Positions 44,400 through 55,335 are shown, numbered from the stretch's first letter. The stretch: 64,000 nt of DNA from Amborella trichopoda (GCF_000471905.2 NW_006494931.1:8871586-8935585); one strand, 5' to 3'. Notes: generated by a model from the letters alone, not told the origin. Made by a program: numbers and translations.

Positions 44400-47265
44400 C
44401 GTGTGCAAGTATGTGGTGGTGAGTTTATGGTCATGCCTTCGTGACCTGGGCAAAGAAGTTTATCGTCATGTGGCCAGGACGTGCACTATGGTTTAGCGTC
44501 ATACAGCTGGACCGTGGTGATGCAATTTAAATTCATACAACTAGGACCATGCAGTTTAAGGTCGTACAACTAGACCTCCACTATAGTTTAAGGTAATATA
44601 GTTCTGACCATGGTGTTAAGCCTTTTATCATCATGCGGCTAGGATGTGTACTATGGTTTAAGGTCATACAGGTAGACCATGGTTATGCAGTTTAAAGTCA
44701 TACAGCTAGGACCATACAGTTTAAGGTCATGCAACAAGACTTATGCTACAATTTAAGATCATATAGTTCGGACCATGGTGTAGAGCAGTTTAGGGCCATG
44801 CAGTATGGACCGAGGCTGAGCAACTTAGGGTCATGCAGTATGGACCGAGCAGTTTAGGGTTGTGCAACTAGACCATGGTTGTGAAGTATAGGGTCATGCA
44901 TCTAGACCAAGGCTGAGAAATTTTGGGTCATGCAGTATGGACCGAAGCTGAGCAGTTTAGGGTCATGCAGTATGGACTGAGGCTAAGCAGTTTAGGGTCA
45001 TGCAGTATGGACCAAGCTAAGCAGTTTACCGTCATATAGTATGGATCGAGGCTGAGCAGTTTGGGTCATGCAATGTAAACCGAGGCCAAGAAGTTTAGGG
45101 TCATGCAGCATGGACCGAGGCTGAGCAATTTAGGGTCGTGCAACTAGACCATGGTTGTGCCATTTAGGGTCATGCATCTAGACCATTGCAGTTTAGGGTC
45201 GTGCAACTAGACTATGGTTGCGCCATTTAGGGTCTTGTAGTATGGACCAAGGCGGAGCCGTTTAGGGTCATGCAGTATGGATCGAGGCTGAGCCGTTTAG
45301 GGTCATGCTGTATGGACCGAGGCTGAGCAGTTTAAGGTCATGTAGTATGGACCGAGTCTGAGCAGTTTAGGGTCATGCAGTATGGACCGAGGCTGAGTAG
45401 TTTAACGTCATGCAGTATTGTTGGAGGCTGAGCAGTTTAGGGTTATGCAGTATGGACCGAGGCTGAGCAGTTTAGGGTCATGCAACTAGATCATGGTTGT
45501 TCAGTTTAGGTTCGTGCATCTAGACGAAGGCAGTTTGGGGTCGTGCAACTAGACCGGGGCTATGCAGTTTAGGGTCATGCAGTGTTGACCGAGCAGTTTA
45601 GGGTCGTGCAACTAGATCATGGCTATGTTGTTTAGAGTCATGCAGTATGGACCGAGCAGTTTAACATCACGCAACTAGATCATGGTTGTGCAGTTTAGGA
45701 TCATGCGGTAGACCCAGGGTATGCAGTTTAGGGTCATGCATCTGGACCAAAGCAGTTTAGGGTTGTACAACTAGACCATGGCTGTGCAGTTTAAGGTCAA
45801 GCAGTATAGATCGAGGCTGAGATGTTTAGGGTCATGCAGTATGGACCGAGGTTGAGCAATTTAAGGTCATGCAATATCGANNNNNNNNNNNNNNNNNNNN
45901 NNNNNNNNNNNNNNNNNNNNNNNNNNNNNNNNNNNNNNNNNNNNNNNNNNNNNNNNNNNNNNNNNNNNNNNNNNNNNNNNNNNNNNNNNNNNNNNNNNNN
46001 NNNNNNNNNNNNNNNNNNNNNNNNNNNNNNNNNNNNNNNNNNNNNNNNNNNNNNNNNNNNNNNNNNNNNNNNNNNNNNNNNNNNNNNNNNNNNNNNNNNN
46101 NNNNNNNNNNNNNNNNNNNNNNNNNNNNNNNNNNNNNNNNNNNNNNNNNNNNNNNNNNNNNNNNNNNNNNNNNNNNNNNNNNNNNNNNNNNNNNNNNNNN
46201 NNNNNNNNNNNNNNNNNNNNNNNNNNNNNNNNNNNNNNNNNNNNNNNNNNNNNNNNNNNNNNNNNNNNNNNNNNNNNNNNNNNNNNNNNNNNNNNNNNNN
46301 NNNNNNNNNNNNNNNNNNNNNNNNNNNNNNNNNNNNNNNNNNNNNNNNNNNNNNNNNNNNNNNNNNNNNNNNNNNNNNNNNNNNNNNNNNNNNNNNNNNN
46401 NNNNNNNNNNNNNNNNNNNNNNNNNNNNNNNNNNNNNNNNNNNNNNNNNNNNNNNNNNNNNNNNNNNNNNNNNNNNNNNNNNNNNNNNNNNNNNNNNNNN
46501 NNNNNNNNNNNNNNNNNNNNNNNNNNNNNNNNNNNNNNNNNNNNNNNNNNNNNNNNNNNNNNNNNNNNNNNNNNNNNNNNNNNNNNNNNNNNNNNNNNNN
46601 NNNNNNNNNNNNNNNNNNNNNNNNNNNNNNNNNNNNNNNNNNNNNNNNNNNNNNNNNNNNNNNNNNNNNNNNNNNNNNNNNNNNNNNNNNNNNNNNNTCG
46701 AGGCTGAGCAGTTTAGGGTCATGTAGTATGGACCAAGGCTGAGCAATTTAGGGTCATGCATTATGGACCAAGGCTGAGCAGTTTAGGGTCATGCAGTACT
46801 GACCAAGGCTGAACAGTTTAGGGTCATGCTGTATGGACCAAGGCTGATCAGTTTTAGGTCTTGCAACTAGACCATGGTTGTGTTGTTTAGGGCCGTGCAT
46901 CTAGATCAAGGTAGTTTAGGGTCGTGCAACTAGATCGTGGCTGTATGGACCGAGCAGTTAGGGCCTTGCAACTATACAATGGTTGTGCAGTTTAGGGTCA
47001 TGCAGTATGGACTGAGGCTGAGTAGTGTAGGGTCATGCAGTATGGACCGAGGCTGAGCAGTTTAAGGTCATGCATTTTAGACCGAGGCTGACTAGTTTAG
47101 GATCATGCAGTATGGACCGAGGCTGAGCAGTTTGGGGTCTTATAGTATGGACCAAGGCTGTGCAGTTTAGGGTCATACAGTATGGATCGAGGCTAAGCAG
47201 TTTAGGGTCATGTAGTTTGGACCGAGGCTGAGCTGTTTAGGGTCATGCAACTAGACCACGGTGTT
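44400..47265 (-). repeat. Large 35-bp minisatellite in C
   Basis: The array has dozens of units. The unit is about 35 bp and can be described in two halves: 'gcagtttagggtcatgcag' and 'tatggaccgaggctga'. Variants have 'caactagaccatggttgtg' in the second half. It is the reverse complement of the smaller array in B (17640-18440), so it belongs to the element's 3' region and has expanded in C. It includes an assembly gap of 817 N. It is non-coding. Confidence 0.9.
45881..46697. other. Assembly gap (817 N) inside the 35-bp array
   Basis: A run of N from 45881 to 46697 with the same repeat on both sides. The true array length is unknown. Confidence 0.99.
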
Positions 47266-47314
47266 GGTCGCCATGTAGGTGGAACTTCATAGGGAATAGG
47301 TCTATGGATGGTAA

Positions 47315-47712
47315 TCTGACTCTCTGGGGATAAAATGGCTAAGACTATTCACAAACTGAGAGCTCAGATGGAAATGGTGGCTTGATGAAGGATGATCAAC
47401 AGAAGTGGGCCTCGTTGTGGTTTAAAGGGGATCAGCATACTTTATGAGTGAAAAATGAGACTCTATAATAGGTAACCCAACTCCTTAGGGGTAAGGTAGC
47501 TTAGTGTGAAGCTGACCCACTGGGGATTGGGGAAGTAAGAATGAACCTAACTTCACTGGGGATGATGGGCCGCAGTATGGGTGTGACTCCTAGTGGGGGA
47601 TGAGGGATAGCTCCTGACTCCATTGGGGAAGTCACAATTTAGGTGCAACGGCCTGGGTGCAAGTCCACTAGGGATGACACATCGTGGCTTGGGTACAACT
47701 CCACTAGGGATA
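47315..47712 (-). repeat. PBS-like ACTCCACTGGGGAT array in C
   Basis: On the plus strand, eight degenerate copies: 'gactctctggggat' (47317), 'aactccttaggggt' (47479), 'acccactggggat' (47515), 'cttcactggggat' (47551), 'gactcctagtgggggat' (47585), 'gactccattgggga' (47616), 'agtccactagggat' (47662) and 'aactccactagggat' (47698). The sense strand of C therefore carries the complement of its PBS type. It is homologous to B 17326-17620. Confidence 0.7.
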
Positions 47713-47779
47713 GTGGTAGGGCATACACCGCTTGAAATATGGCCGGTGCCATGTGTAGCGTTGATGGTTTATTATAAAT

Positions 47780-48150
47780 ATTCAACCAGTGTTGAGCTCT
47801 CACAGCACAACCAACACTATTCAACTGGCGTTGTGAATGACCCATGGTAACATCTGAAGACAATCAGCGCTGAGCTAACCGGCGCTGGGTCATTTTGGAG
47901 ACACACTCGGCGCTAAGGTTGCATTTAGAAATGTACCCGACGCTAAGCCAACCGATGCTAGGGTTGTTTGGAGATACACTCGGCGCTAAGTCAACCAGCG
48001 CTAGGGTTGTATTTTCGAAACACACCCGGCACTAAATCAATCGGCGCTATGGTTGTATTTGGAAACACACCCTACGTTAAGTCGACCGGTGCTAGGGTAG
48101 TCTGGAAATTCACCCGACGTTGCATCAACCGGCGCTGGGGATGGATTGAT
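47780..48150 (-). repeat. ~45-50 bp repeats with AACCGGCGCTGG core in C
   Basis: About seven units combine 'cggcgctaagtcaacc', 'ggcgctagggttg' and 'gaaacacacccg'. The exact core CAACCGGCGCTGG is at 48126-48138. It is the counterpart of B's GCCGGTTGTGTT repeats. Confidence 0.75.
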
Positions 48151-48262
48151 GAGAGTTACCTCAGCCTTGTGTCGAGGCCCGACCCAGCTAATTGTCGCTT
48201 GGCATCCCTTGGACTCAATTGGTATTCTGCGTTTGTGAAGGGATTTTGAGCACAGTGTAATC

Positions 48263-48280
48263 TATATAAGGGGGTAAAAC
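48263..48280 (+). promoter_or_regulatory. Antisense TATA-type block in the C 3' region
   Basis: TATATAAGGGGGTAAAAC on the strand opposite to C's own direction. It is identical to the block in B (16794-16813, minus). A frame starts 60 bases downstream. Confidence 0.5.
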
Positions 48281-48339
48281 CCTGTTTTCCCTTATTTTTC
48301 ACCAAGGGTGAAAACTTAAGCAACCGTTTTCTTTAACAC

Positions 48340-48561
48340 ATGAGGAGAGAGCGCTCGGTTGAAGTTTCCAGTGAGCAGTGGGACTTCAGCAACAGTTTCT
48401 ATAGGGAAGGTTCTTTGGCAGGCAGCAGGATTCCGGCAAGGGTTTTGCAGAGAAGACCTTCGACGTGCAGACTTTGCCTGGAATTTGGTGAAGTTGCAGA
48501 GAGAGTAACAAGGAAAGGAGAGTCCTTTAGAAAGTTTTCTACGAAAGGGAAGGAATTTTGA
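48340..48561 (+). CDS. Putative antisense frame in the C 3' region (uncertain)
   Basis: This 73-codon frame begins 'MRRERSVEVSSEQWD', is basic, and starts about 60 bases after the antisense TATA-type block. The counterpart region in B also has an antisense frame (16671-16426). Sequence similarity between the two peptides is weak. No domain is recognised. Confidence 0.3.
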   Translation: MRRERSVEVSSEQWDFSNSFYREGSLAGSRIPARVLQRRPSTCRLCLEFGEVAERVTRKGESFRKFSTKGKEF

Positions 48562-49960
48562 CTGTTGTTTTTCTTTTCTAGTAGAAAAGGTGGGAAACAC
48601 AGCAGTGAGTATTTTCACGCATCGTAGGAATTTTCCAAGGATTTTTAAGGGGTTCCTGATGGTTGTGGTAGCTTTTCAACACTGTTTAGTGGTGTCACAG
48701 AGGTTTTCGGGCACTTTCAAGAGGTTTATCTGGGTTATCTCCACTTTTTGACACTATTAATGGTGTCACAAAGGTTTCCCGGTGAGGTTCTGGTGAAGTC
48801 CAGGCCAAAGCACAGGCGGGGAAGTTTTCCTGTGAGTTTCCAGCTGTGTGGGAGCAATTTCGGCAAAAGACGAACGGTCGTAGGAGGTGGTTCGTACGGC
48901 TATAGAAGGTGAACAGTCGCGAGGAAGTCGTACGGTTGTTGGAGGCATGGTGACGGTTGGCCTTCGTCCTAGAATCGTGTGACCATTAAGGAGGTGTGAA
49001 AACTTAAGTTTTTAGAATCGAGGAGTCTCAGGAGGTGAACAGTCGCGACAAGGTCGACGCTAACAGAAGTGCAACTAGCACTAAGGTAATCGACGCTGAT
49101 GATTTGAAGTGCAGATACAACCGAGTGTGACCCTTAAGAAAAACTGTCGGAGCTAGGGGTTGGGCACACAACCAGCACTGACCTCTAGAGGACCTAGTCG
49201 GCGTTGGCTTCAATCGGCACTAATTAGCATGTGTGGCTTATCATGATGCAAAGAACGACGCTCACACGTGTCGGTATGTCACATGCGAGGTTCACAGCGC
49301 TCAGTGATGAGCTATGTACAGCGATGTTCGTGCGAAGGATGGGGTGGTACCTATTGGAAGCCAAATCCTCCAGAACAACAGTGAGGTCCTTGTTGTTTTG
49401 TGGAAGGGCATCCATTGTGAACAGGGCATGCTTCTCGTCATAGGCCAGCTCCTAGCCAGGGCAGCCCTCTTGTATGTTTGATACACACGTCGAATTGATC
49501 ATACATTGTATGTTCGACATACACATCAGATGAGGTATCTGGCTTGTATGTTTGATATACACGTCGGATGGACTGAGGCTAACTTCTTAGAGTGGCTCTG
49601 CTTTGTCATCTGGCCTGTAACCATTCTCTTACTCATCGGATGAATTAAAGCTAACTCTCCAAGTGATTTTGCTTCTTCTTCATGAGGAGGTCATTCCTTT
49701 CGTGGGTTTTCTTCTTCCTCATGGGACAGGCATTTGTTTTGGCCTGTAACCGTCCTCTTACTCTCAGATGCAAGAGCAAAAGCATAAGTTTTAGTTTGTA
49801 ACCGTCCTCTTATCTTCAGATGCAAGAGACTTGTAACCTCCCTAGTAATGGGTTCTTGTAACTTGTAACTCATTTTGACTGCAATAAACATAAAAAGAGT
49901 TAACATTTTGTTTGGAATATCTTTCTTGTTTTCAAGTTTAAGTCCCTTTCTTTTGAATAC
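48562..49960 (-). other. C 3' region between integrase tail and arrays
   Basis: It is non-coding apart from a short frame on the minus strand (49415-49224, 'MDALPQNNKDLTVVLEDLASNR') that matches B at 15728-15922. Short duplications occur: 'gaacagtcgcga' (48911, 49037), and 'tgtatgtttgatacacacgtcg' with variants (49472-49565). No other gene is seen. Confidence 0.5.
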
Positions 49961-49963
49961 ACA

Positions 49964-50188
49964 TCATGGATAGTACTTCTTTAGGTATCGCCCGTTGATA
50001 GGGGGCATTGCCTCTTCTCCATCAGGATGTGCCAATATGTAGCCTCTGTTGGGCGAGACCTTTTTTATTGTAAAGGGAACTTCCCACTTAAGCTCAAACT
50101 TCCCTTTGCACCGGCCATGCATGATATTAGGCCTCTTGACATCTAAGACTAGATCACCACAGGGAGCAGATCTTGACAGACTTGTCAA
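49964..50188 (-). pseudogene. pol: C-terminal integrase tail of C
   Basis: It contains 'GDLVLDVKRPNIMHGR', 'GKFELKWEVPFTIKKVSPN' and 'AHPDGEEAMPP', ending at 'LKKYYP'. It is homologous to B 14972-15280. The integrase zinc-binding and catalytic domains that should precede it are absent. Confidence 0.75.
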
Positions 50189-50236
50189 AAGCCCTCGTCA
50201 TTCTCCCTTGGTTGAGTTCAAGGTTCTGCTGAGCCT

Positions 50237-51046
50237 CTAGCCTCTCTCATCATCTGCATCGACCTCGGTTCTTAGTTCGATGTATCTCCATTCAGCCACC
50301 CAAAAAAGCGTGGGCCCTGATGAAGACAACTTAATTGTAGCATCAAGCTTTGCGAGTGCATCGGCCTGTGAATTTAGCCTCCTGGGGATGTGACTCAAGG
50401 ATACGTCTTCAAACTGGGCGATATACGATTTTGCAGTATCGTGATAAGGCTTCAGAGTTTCTTTTCTCATATCATATATCCCTTTGAGTTGTCGGATAAC
50501 CAACTCAAAGTCGCCGTAGACCTTAAGCTGCTCCAAGTCGAGATCAAAGGCTATCTCGAGTCTGATTATAAGGGCTTGGTACTCTACCTCATTATGAGAA
50601 CTGACTTGAGCGAGTGAGAAGGAAAGTGGCAATACTCCTCCTCTCGAAGTCAGAAATACTACTCCGGCACCCGCTTCATCTGATTGGAAGGTTCCGTTGA
50701 AGTATAATTCCCACGCAAGAAGAAGGTTAGCACATAATACTTCTTCATCGGGGAGGTCACTTGATAAAGGAGATTCTGTCGGTACGAGGTGTGCCGTGAG
50801 AAAATCATCCAAAGCCTTGCCCTTGATGGCCTTCTCTGAGACATACATGATATCAAACTCCAACAGCAATAATGCCCACTTAGTAAGGCGTCTTGACATG
50901 CATGGGCGTGTCATGAGAAACTTTACAGAGTCAAGTTTTGATATAATTTTTACTTCATGACCAAGCAAGTAATGGCAGAGCTTCTGTACTGCAAAGATCA
51001 AGGCTAGGCACATCTTTTCTATTGGGGGATAATTCTTCTCAGCCAC
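50237..51046 (-). pseudogene. pol: RNase H end plus second (archaeal-type) RNase H of C
   Basis: This is a long open stretch of 269 codons. It holds 'AEKNYPPIEKMCLALIFAVQKL' and 'KWALLLLEFDIMYVSEKAIKG' (end of the first RNase H and tether). The second RNase H follows with 'ELYFNGTFQSDEAGAGVVF', 'VEYQALIIRLEIAFDL' and 'RRLNSQADALAKLDAT'. It ends 'RTEVDADDERG', where a deletion joins it to the integrase tail. It is the best preserved copy of the Tat second RNase H in the window. Confidence 0.85.
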
Positions 51047-51490
51047 CTACATCCTATGGCTGAGGTCATATAACGCTGTCTCTTTTCCCTCTTCATTGTT
51101 TTGTGCCAATCTCCAAGTGACTCGTCTAAAGCAGTCACGTATAGAATGAGGGGCTTTCCCAATACTGGTGTAGAGAGTACTTGAGGGTTGAGTAAATAAT
51201 GCTTGATGTCGTCATGGGCTGCCTGACATGCTTCATCCCAGATGAATGGTGTATCTTTCTTTAGCATGTGTATAAAGGATTCACAATGACCTGAGCAGTT
51301 CGAGATGAACTGCCAATGTATGTCAATTGCCCTTGGAGGGAGAGCAATTCTTGAAGTGAAGTTGGTGACGGCATTTCTTGAATTGCCTTGATCTTAATTG
51401 GTTCAACTTCAAGCCCTCGATGTTTAACGATGAACCCCAAGAATTCTCCCGAACGCACGTCAAAAGCGCATTTCAGCGGGTTCATTTTTA
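51020..51490 (-). pseudogene. pol: RT connection and RNase H N-terminus of C
   Basis: Pieces read 'MNPLKCAFDVRSGEFLGFIV', 'HRGLEVEPIKIKAIQEMP', 'FIWDEACQAAHDDIKHYLLNP' and 'LYVTALDESLGD'. Two frame changes and a stop interrupt it. Same order as B 12630-13110. Confidence 0.8.
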
Positions 51491-51539
51491 GCTGATGAAG
51501 ACATCAGCGTTTCAAAACCTTTTCAAGATCTCTCATATG

Positions 51540-52365
51540 AGCCTCCTTCTCTTTGGATTTTACCACCAAGTCATCCACATAAACTCCACCTCTTTATGCA
51601 TCATGTCTCGAAAAATGGTTGTCATTGCTCTCTGGTATGTGGCATCGACATTCTTTAATCCAAAAGGCATCATTGTATAACAGAAGACCCCTTTGGAAGT
51701 TAAGAACGCCATGGCCTCTTCATCTTCGGCCGCCATCCTTTTCTGATTATACGTGGAGTATCCATCCAGGAAGGCAAATATTTGACAATGAGCTGTGGAG
51801 TCATGGAGTCGATGAGCATCTCTGTGAATGGCCATGGTAAGTCATCCTTGGGACAAGCGGTATTCAAATCACGAAAGTCAATACAGACCTTGATTTGACC
51901 ATTCTTCTTCTTGAACGTAATGACATTTGCTAGCCATTTCGGGTATTTGACTTCACGGATGAAACCTGCTTGTCTAAGTTTAGTTTTCTCGGCATCTATC
52001 TGCATTTCAAGATCAGGCCTGAACCTTCTTGATTTTTTTTTGACAGGTTTGACAGTCAGATCAATGCTGAGACGGTGAACGTCGACTTGAGGGTCTAAAC
52101 CGGGCATCTCATGGTAATGTCAAGCAAAGACGTCCCTGTTCGTTTTCAAAAAGGCAATGAACTCCTCTTTCTTGTCGAGAGACATTCTTGCTAAAATGAA
52201 GGTAGGTCTGAGGTCTGCTTCATCTCCAAGATTTATTTCTTCGAGTTCGTCAGCTGTGGCCTGACCACCTTCTTCCAATTCTTCTAGAGCCTCTTGCAAC
52301 TCTTCATCATTGTTTTCAAGGACCTTATGATTGACCTCAAATGCAAAGGGCCATGATCTTGACAT
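51540..52365 (-). pseudogene. pol: Reverse transcriptase domain of C, broken
   Basis: It starts with the acidic pre-RT segment ('EEINLGDEADLRPTFILARM', 'FIAFLKTNRDVFA', then a stop where relatives have Trp). RT motifs are 'FIREVKYPKWLANVITFKKKNG', 'CIDFRDLNTACPKDDLPWPF', 'MMPFGLKNVDATYQRAM' and, after a frameshift, the YVDD region near 51575-51560. It is homologous to B 11950-12590. Confidence 0.85.
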
Positions 52366-53288
52366 CTTTGCCTTCGATAAAGGCCCAAAGTGGATTATAA
52401 TTTATGCATCTTTCCCCGTTTGAGGAAGGGAAGGGTCTTTCATGAACAGGGTTGTTTCTCGGACTGCAGGAGTTTGTCTTGGAGAGCACAAGAAATATGA
52501 TATTCGACTATTGTAGCGCAAGAAGTATGCCAATGTAAATCGCTTGGCCTTTGAGCAGCTATCTGCAGTCTTTGGTCCACACAGGTTAGTGTTTCACATA
52601 CTTGTATCATGTAGCAAGTTTCCTGAGAGTAGAAACTTTGCCCCCTCGACTCACTTAATCTCTGCTCAAAGTTGGGCTCAGGGGGGCCATTGAGGTTTCT
52701 TTGGCTTCAACTTCTTGCTCTTCTTAATGGTACGTGACTTTGTCTTAGCTTTAGCTATCAGGGCATCAGCAACTATTAAGAATCATGTTGCTTCCGTTGC
52801 GTCTTGCTTATATTGATTCCTTCGAATTCCCAATCTAGAGCCTCAAAGTCTGAGCACATCAAGGTCGTACCTGAAGAAGACATAGGAGAAAGAGAATGAG
52901 AAACAGGAGAAGAAGGTGTTGAAGGTTTAGAAAGTAGGGGACTTTTAAGGTCTTTCCCCTCATCTGACCGATCTGGGCAGCTTTTTACGTCATCACTAGG
53001 ATTGAACGGTTGCAGGGGGTCTTCTAGGTCTTTCCCTTGCTTAGACCGTTGGGGAGTGCTTTTAACATCGTCACCCTCATCGGACGTTTGCTAAGTGGAA
53101 AATGGCACAGAGACATCTTCTTGACAGGATGAAGAAGGAAAAAGGATCGTGTCAGGGATGAAGTCCAGCAAAGTTGGCAACGGAGGAAGGGGCCTGAGAA
53201 ATTCCTGCTCGACTATGGGTTGAGCGGTCTTGTTTCTTTAGCGAGCAGCCCTTGGTGCCTGTCTCTTTATGATTTTTTGAAGTGATGT
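52366..53288 (-). other. Gag-pol linker of C, no clear domain
   Basis: It is homologous to B 10985-11500. It contains the reversed 'agacctaaaagactcc' repeats (52940-53060) and a Lys/Pro-rich coding remnant ('KKSKKLKPKKPQWPP'-like in broken frames near 52680-52740). A protease motif is not visible. Confidence 0.5.
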
Positions 53289-53672
53289 CTAATTCGTCTC
53301 GCTGGGGTGGCAAATCGCTCTAGCTTGGCGAACCGCTTCTCGCCTCAAAGACTTGAGTCTGCTTCGGCCATGATAGATCATCCATGGTTGGGAAGTCGAG
53401 GGTTCTGCAGAGTCCGAGTCACTGATCGAAAGGTCCTGCCTTGTGAGATCGTCTTGCCTCGAGGAAGTGATTTGGGGATCACTTATGGGGAGGTTGTAAA
53501 ATTCTTGACATTCCCGCATCTTCTCTGACAAATAATGACCTCTTATCTGATGGAATGGGCACCAACGATCTTCAGTCCCCTTAGCAGGGCGGAGGGGTTG
53601 CTTTGCCTGCTTTAGTGTGAGTATGCCTTCCTGAAGCATTATAATGAAGAAGGCGTAGAGGATACCTGGCAT
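53289..53672 (-). pseudogene. gag: Partial gag of C
   Basis: This 127-codon stretch contains 'TEDRWCPFHQIRGHYLSE' (a Cys/His motif resembling the degenerate Tat zinc knuckle) and an acidic Ser-rich tail. About 110 bases further upstream the sequence switches abruptly to mid-LTR sequence (53799), so N-terminal gag, leader, PBS and the LTR end are deleted. Confidence 0.65.
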
Positions 53673-53798
53673 TTCGTCCTCCTCTTGAATGATTACGACA
53701 TGGGAGGCCTCAATTGACTCGATGGCCTTCTATAAATCTTCAAGCTTTATCTGACCTTTCAGAATCAAAGCCTCAATGATATCCTTCAGCATGTAGCA

Positions 53799-55335
53799 GT
53801 CACCGACAGAAGAAGAGAGAGAAGATCGATCGACGCTTGGCCTCACCGACTGATAAAAGAAGAGAGAGAAGGCCAACCGGTGCTAAGCCTCGCCAGTTGA
53901 TAGAAGAAGAGAGAGAGTGAGAGAGAGAAGAGAGAGAAAAGAGAGTGAAAGAGACGAGAAAGAGAAAGAGCGGGGAGAGAGAGGGAGAGAGATGAGAGAG
54001 AAAGAAGAGAGAGAAGAGAGTGAGAGATAAAGAGAGAAGAAAGATAAAAGAGAGAGTAAGAGAAGAGAGAGAGGGTGAGAGAGAGGGAAGAGAGAGAAAG
54101 AGAGAAAGAGGGAGAGAGAGAAAGAGGGAGAGAGAAGAAGAGAAGAGAGAGAAAGAGAGAAAGAGGGAGAGAGGGGAGGAGAGAGAAAGTTACGTGCTCC
54201 AAGGGTACCAGCCCTTTTTCTCTCTCCTCTCTCTATCTCCATGACATACTCATAGGCTCAAGCAAGAACGAAAATTTTATTGAATCTTACAAGAATGAAT
54301 TGAGCGTCCAGAGGAGTCTGTTTACAATGAGAAAGTGCTTGCTTATATAGAATTGTGCCCAAACATGGTGGATTAATCAAAATTAGACCTAATTGCTGGA
54401 AATTAAGATTTAATTGAATTAAAAGAAATCATAAAAATGGGTGATCTTCCATGGCTAACCCGAACAGTGTGGAATTCCCGAACATCCCTATCGTTGCCCG
54501 AGATCTTGCATGATCTTCCATGGCTAACCCGAGGGTGTTTTGATGCCCATTTAATCGAAACATTATTATTTTTTGCTAGGGCTCGGCATGGCGATCGTTT
54601 GGATACCAACTTCGAGCCACGAATCATGTTTTTGAGCCATGATCACGAGACTTAAAATTTGTTTGAATCTTGAAGACCTTGGATCGATAGTGCGCTCGTT
54701 CCTTAATGTTTTTCTGTGATTTCTTCATCGTAGTTCACTGAGCAAGCCGCCACGATCGTTTGACAACAAGTGGACCACGAATCATGTTTTTGAGCCATGA
54801 TCACGAGACTTGAAATTTGTTTGAATCTTGAAGACTTTGGATCGATAGTGCGTTCGTTCCTTAATGTTTTTCTGTGATTTCTTCATTGTAGTGCACTGAG
54901 CATGCCACCACGATCGTGTGACAACAAATGGAACGCGATTTGGAGCCCAAACGAAGATTTTGCAACTTTTGAGTTTTGGCTGGAATTTGGAATTCTGCGA
55001 CCGGAATTTCAGTTAATTCATCAGTCTTTGTACATGAAATTTGATCATCCATCATGTACGAGGTTCGGACCAATGGTAGCCCTAGACCTCGCACACAATA
55101 GAATTGGTTTCACATTGATCCGTTGTACGAGTGTCGTGATTTGGTCCATCGAGCGAGACGTGTTGCTGCTGAATTTTTTATAACTTCTTCACGGATCGAC
55201 AACTTCTCTCTAGCTTTTCTCCCTGCTCGGACATCGTCTCAGGATGTGTCTTCGTCTTGACGAGACAAATACGCTCACCAAATTTGAGAGCGATTTGACT
55301 TGGAATTAGTGAGTTATGGAGCCTGAAAGTGACTG
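53799..55335 (-). mobile_element. 5' LTR remnant of C, truncated at both edges
   Basis: It aligns with C's 3' LTR from 41180 to about 42420. It contains two array units, the GA tract (53895-54190), the TATA box CTATATAAGC (54360-54351) and a local duplication (54590-54720 repeated at 54778-54905, starting 'cacgaatcatgtttttgagcc'). It ends at 'gaaagtgactg'. The first roughly 430 bases of the LTR (in LTR sense) are missing, so no target duplication can be read. Confidence 0.8.

Larger units (their letters stand above)
39786..55335 (-). mobile_element. Element C: B-related Tat element, deleted and inserted in D
   Basis: Read on the minus strand: a 5' LTR remnant (55335-53799), part of gag (53672-53289), RT and RNase H domains (52365-50237), no integrase core, the integrase tail (50188-49964), a 3' region with arrays (49900-42860), and a complete 3' LTR (42856-39786). 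It is colinear with B throughout. The 5' LTR has lost both edges, with the PBS and N-terminal gag. Left and right of C, the protease and RT halves of element D face each other, which proves the insertion. Confidence 0.85.

Noticed and set aside
45822..46761. Three frames of about 285-309 codons across the N run
   Set aside because: They exist only because N codons are not stops. The region is an assembly gap in a minisatellite.
44400..47265. Telomere-like TTTAGGG in the 35-bp array
   Set aside because: TTTAGGG occurs once per 35-bp unit and not head to tail. The B copy of the array has TTAAGGT-type bases at the same place, so it is chance and not an interstitial telomere tract.
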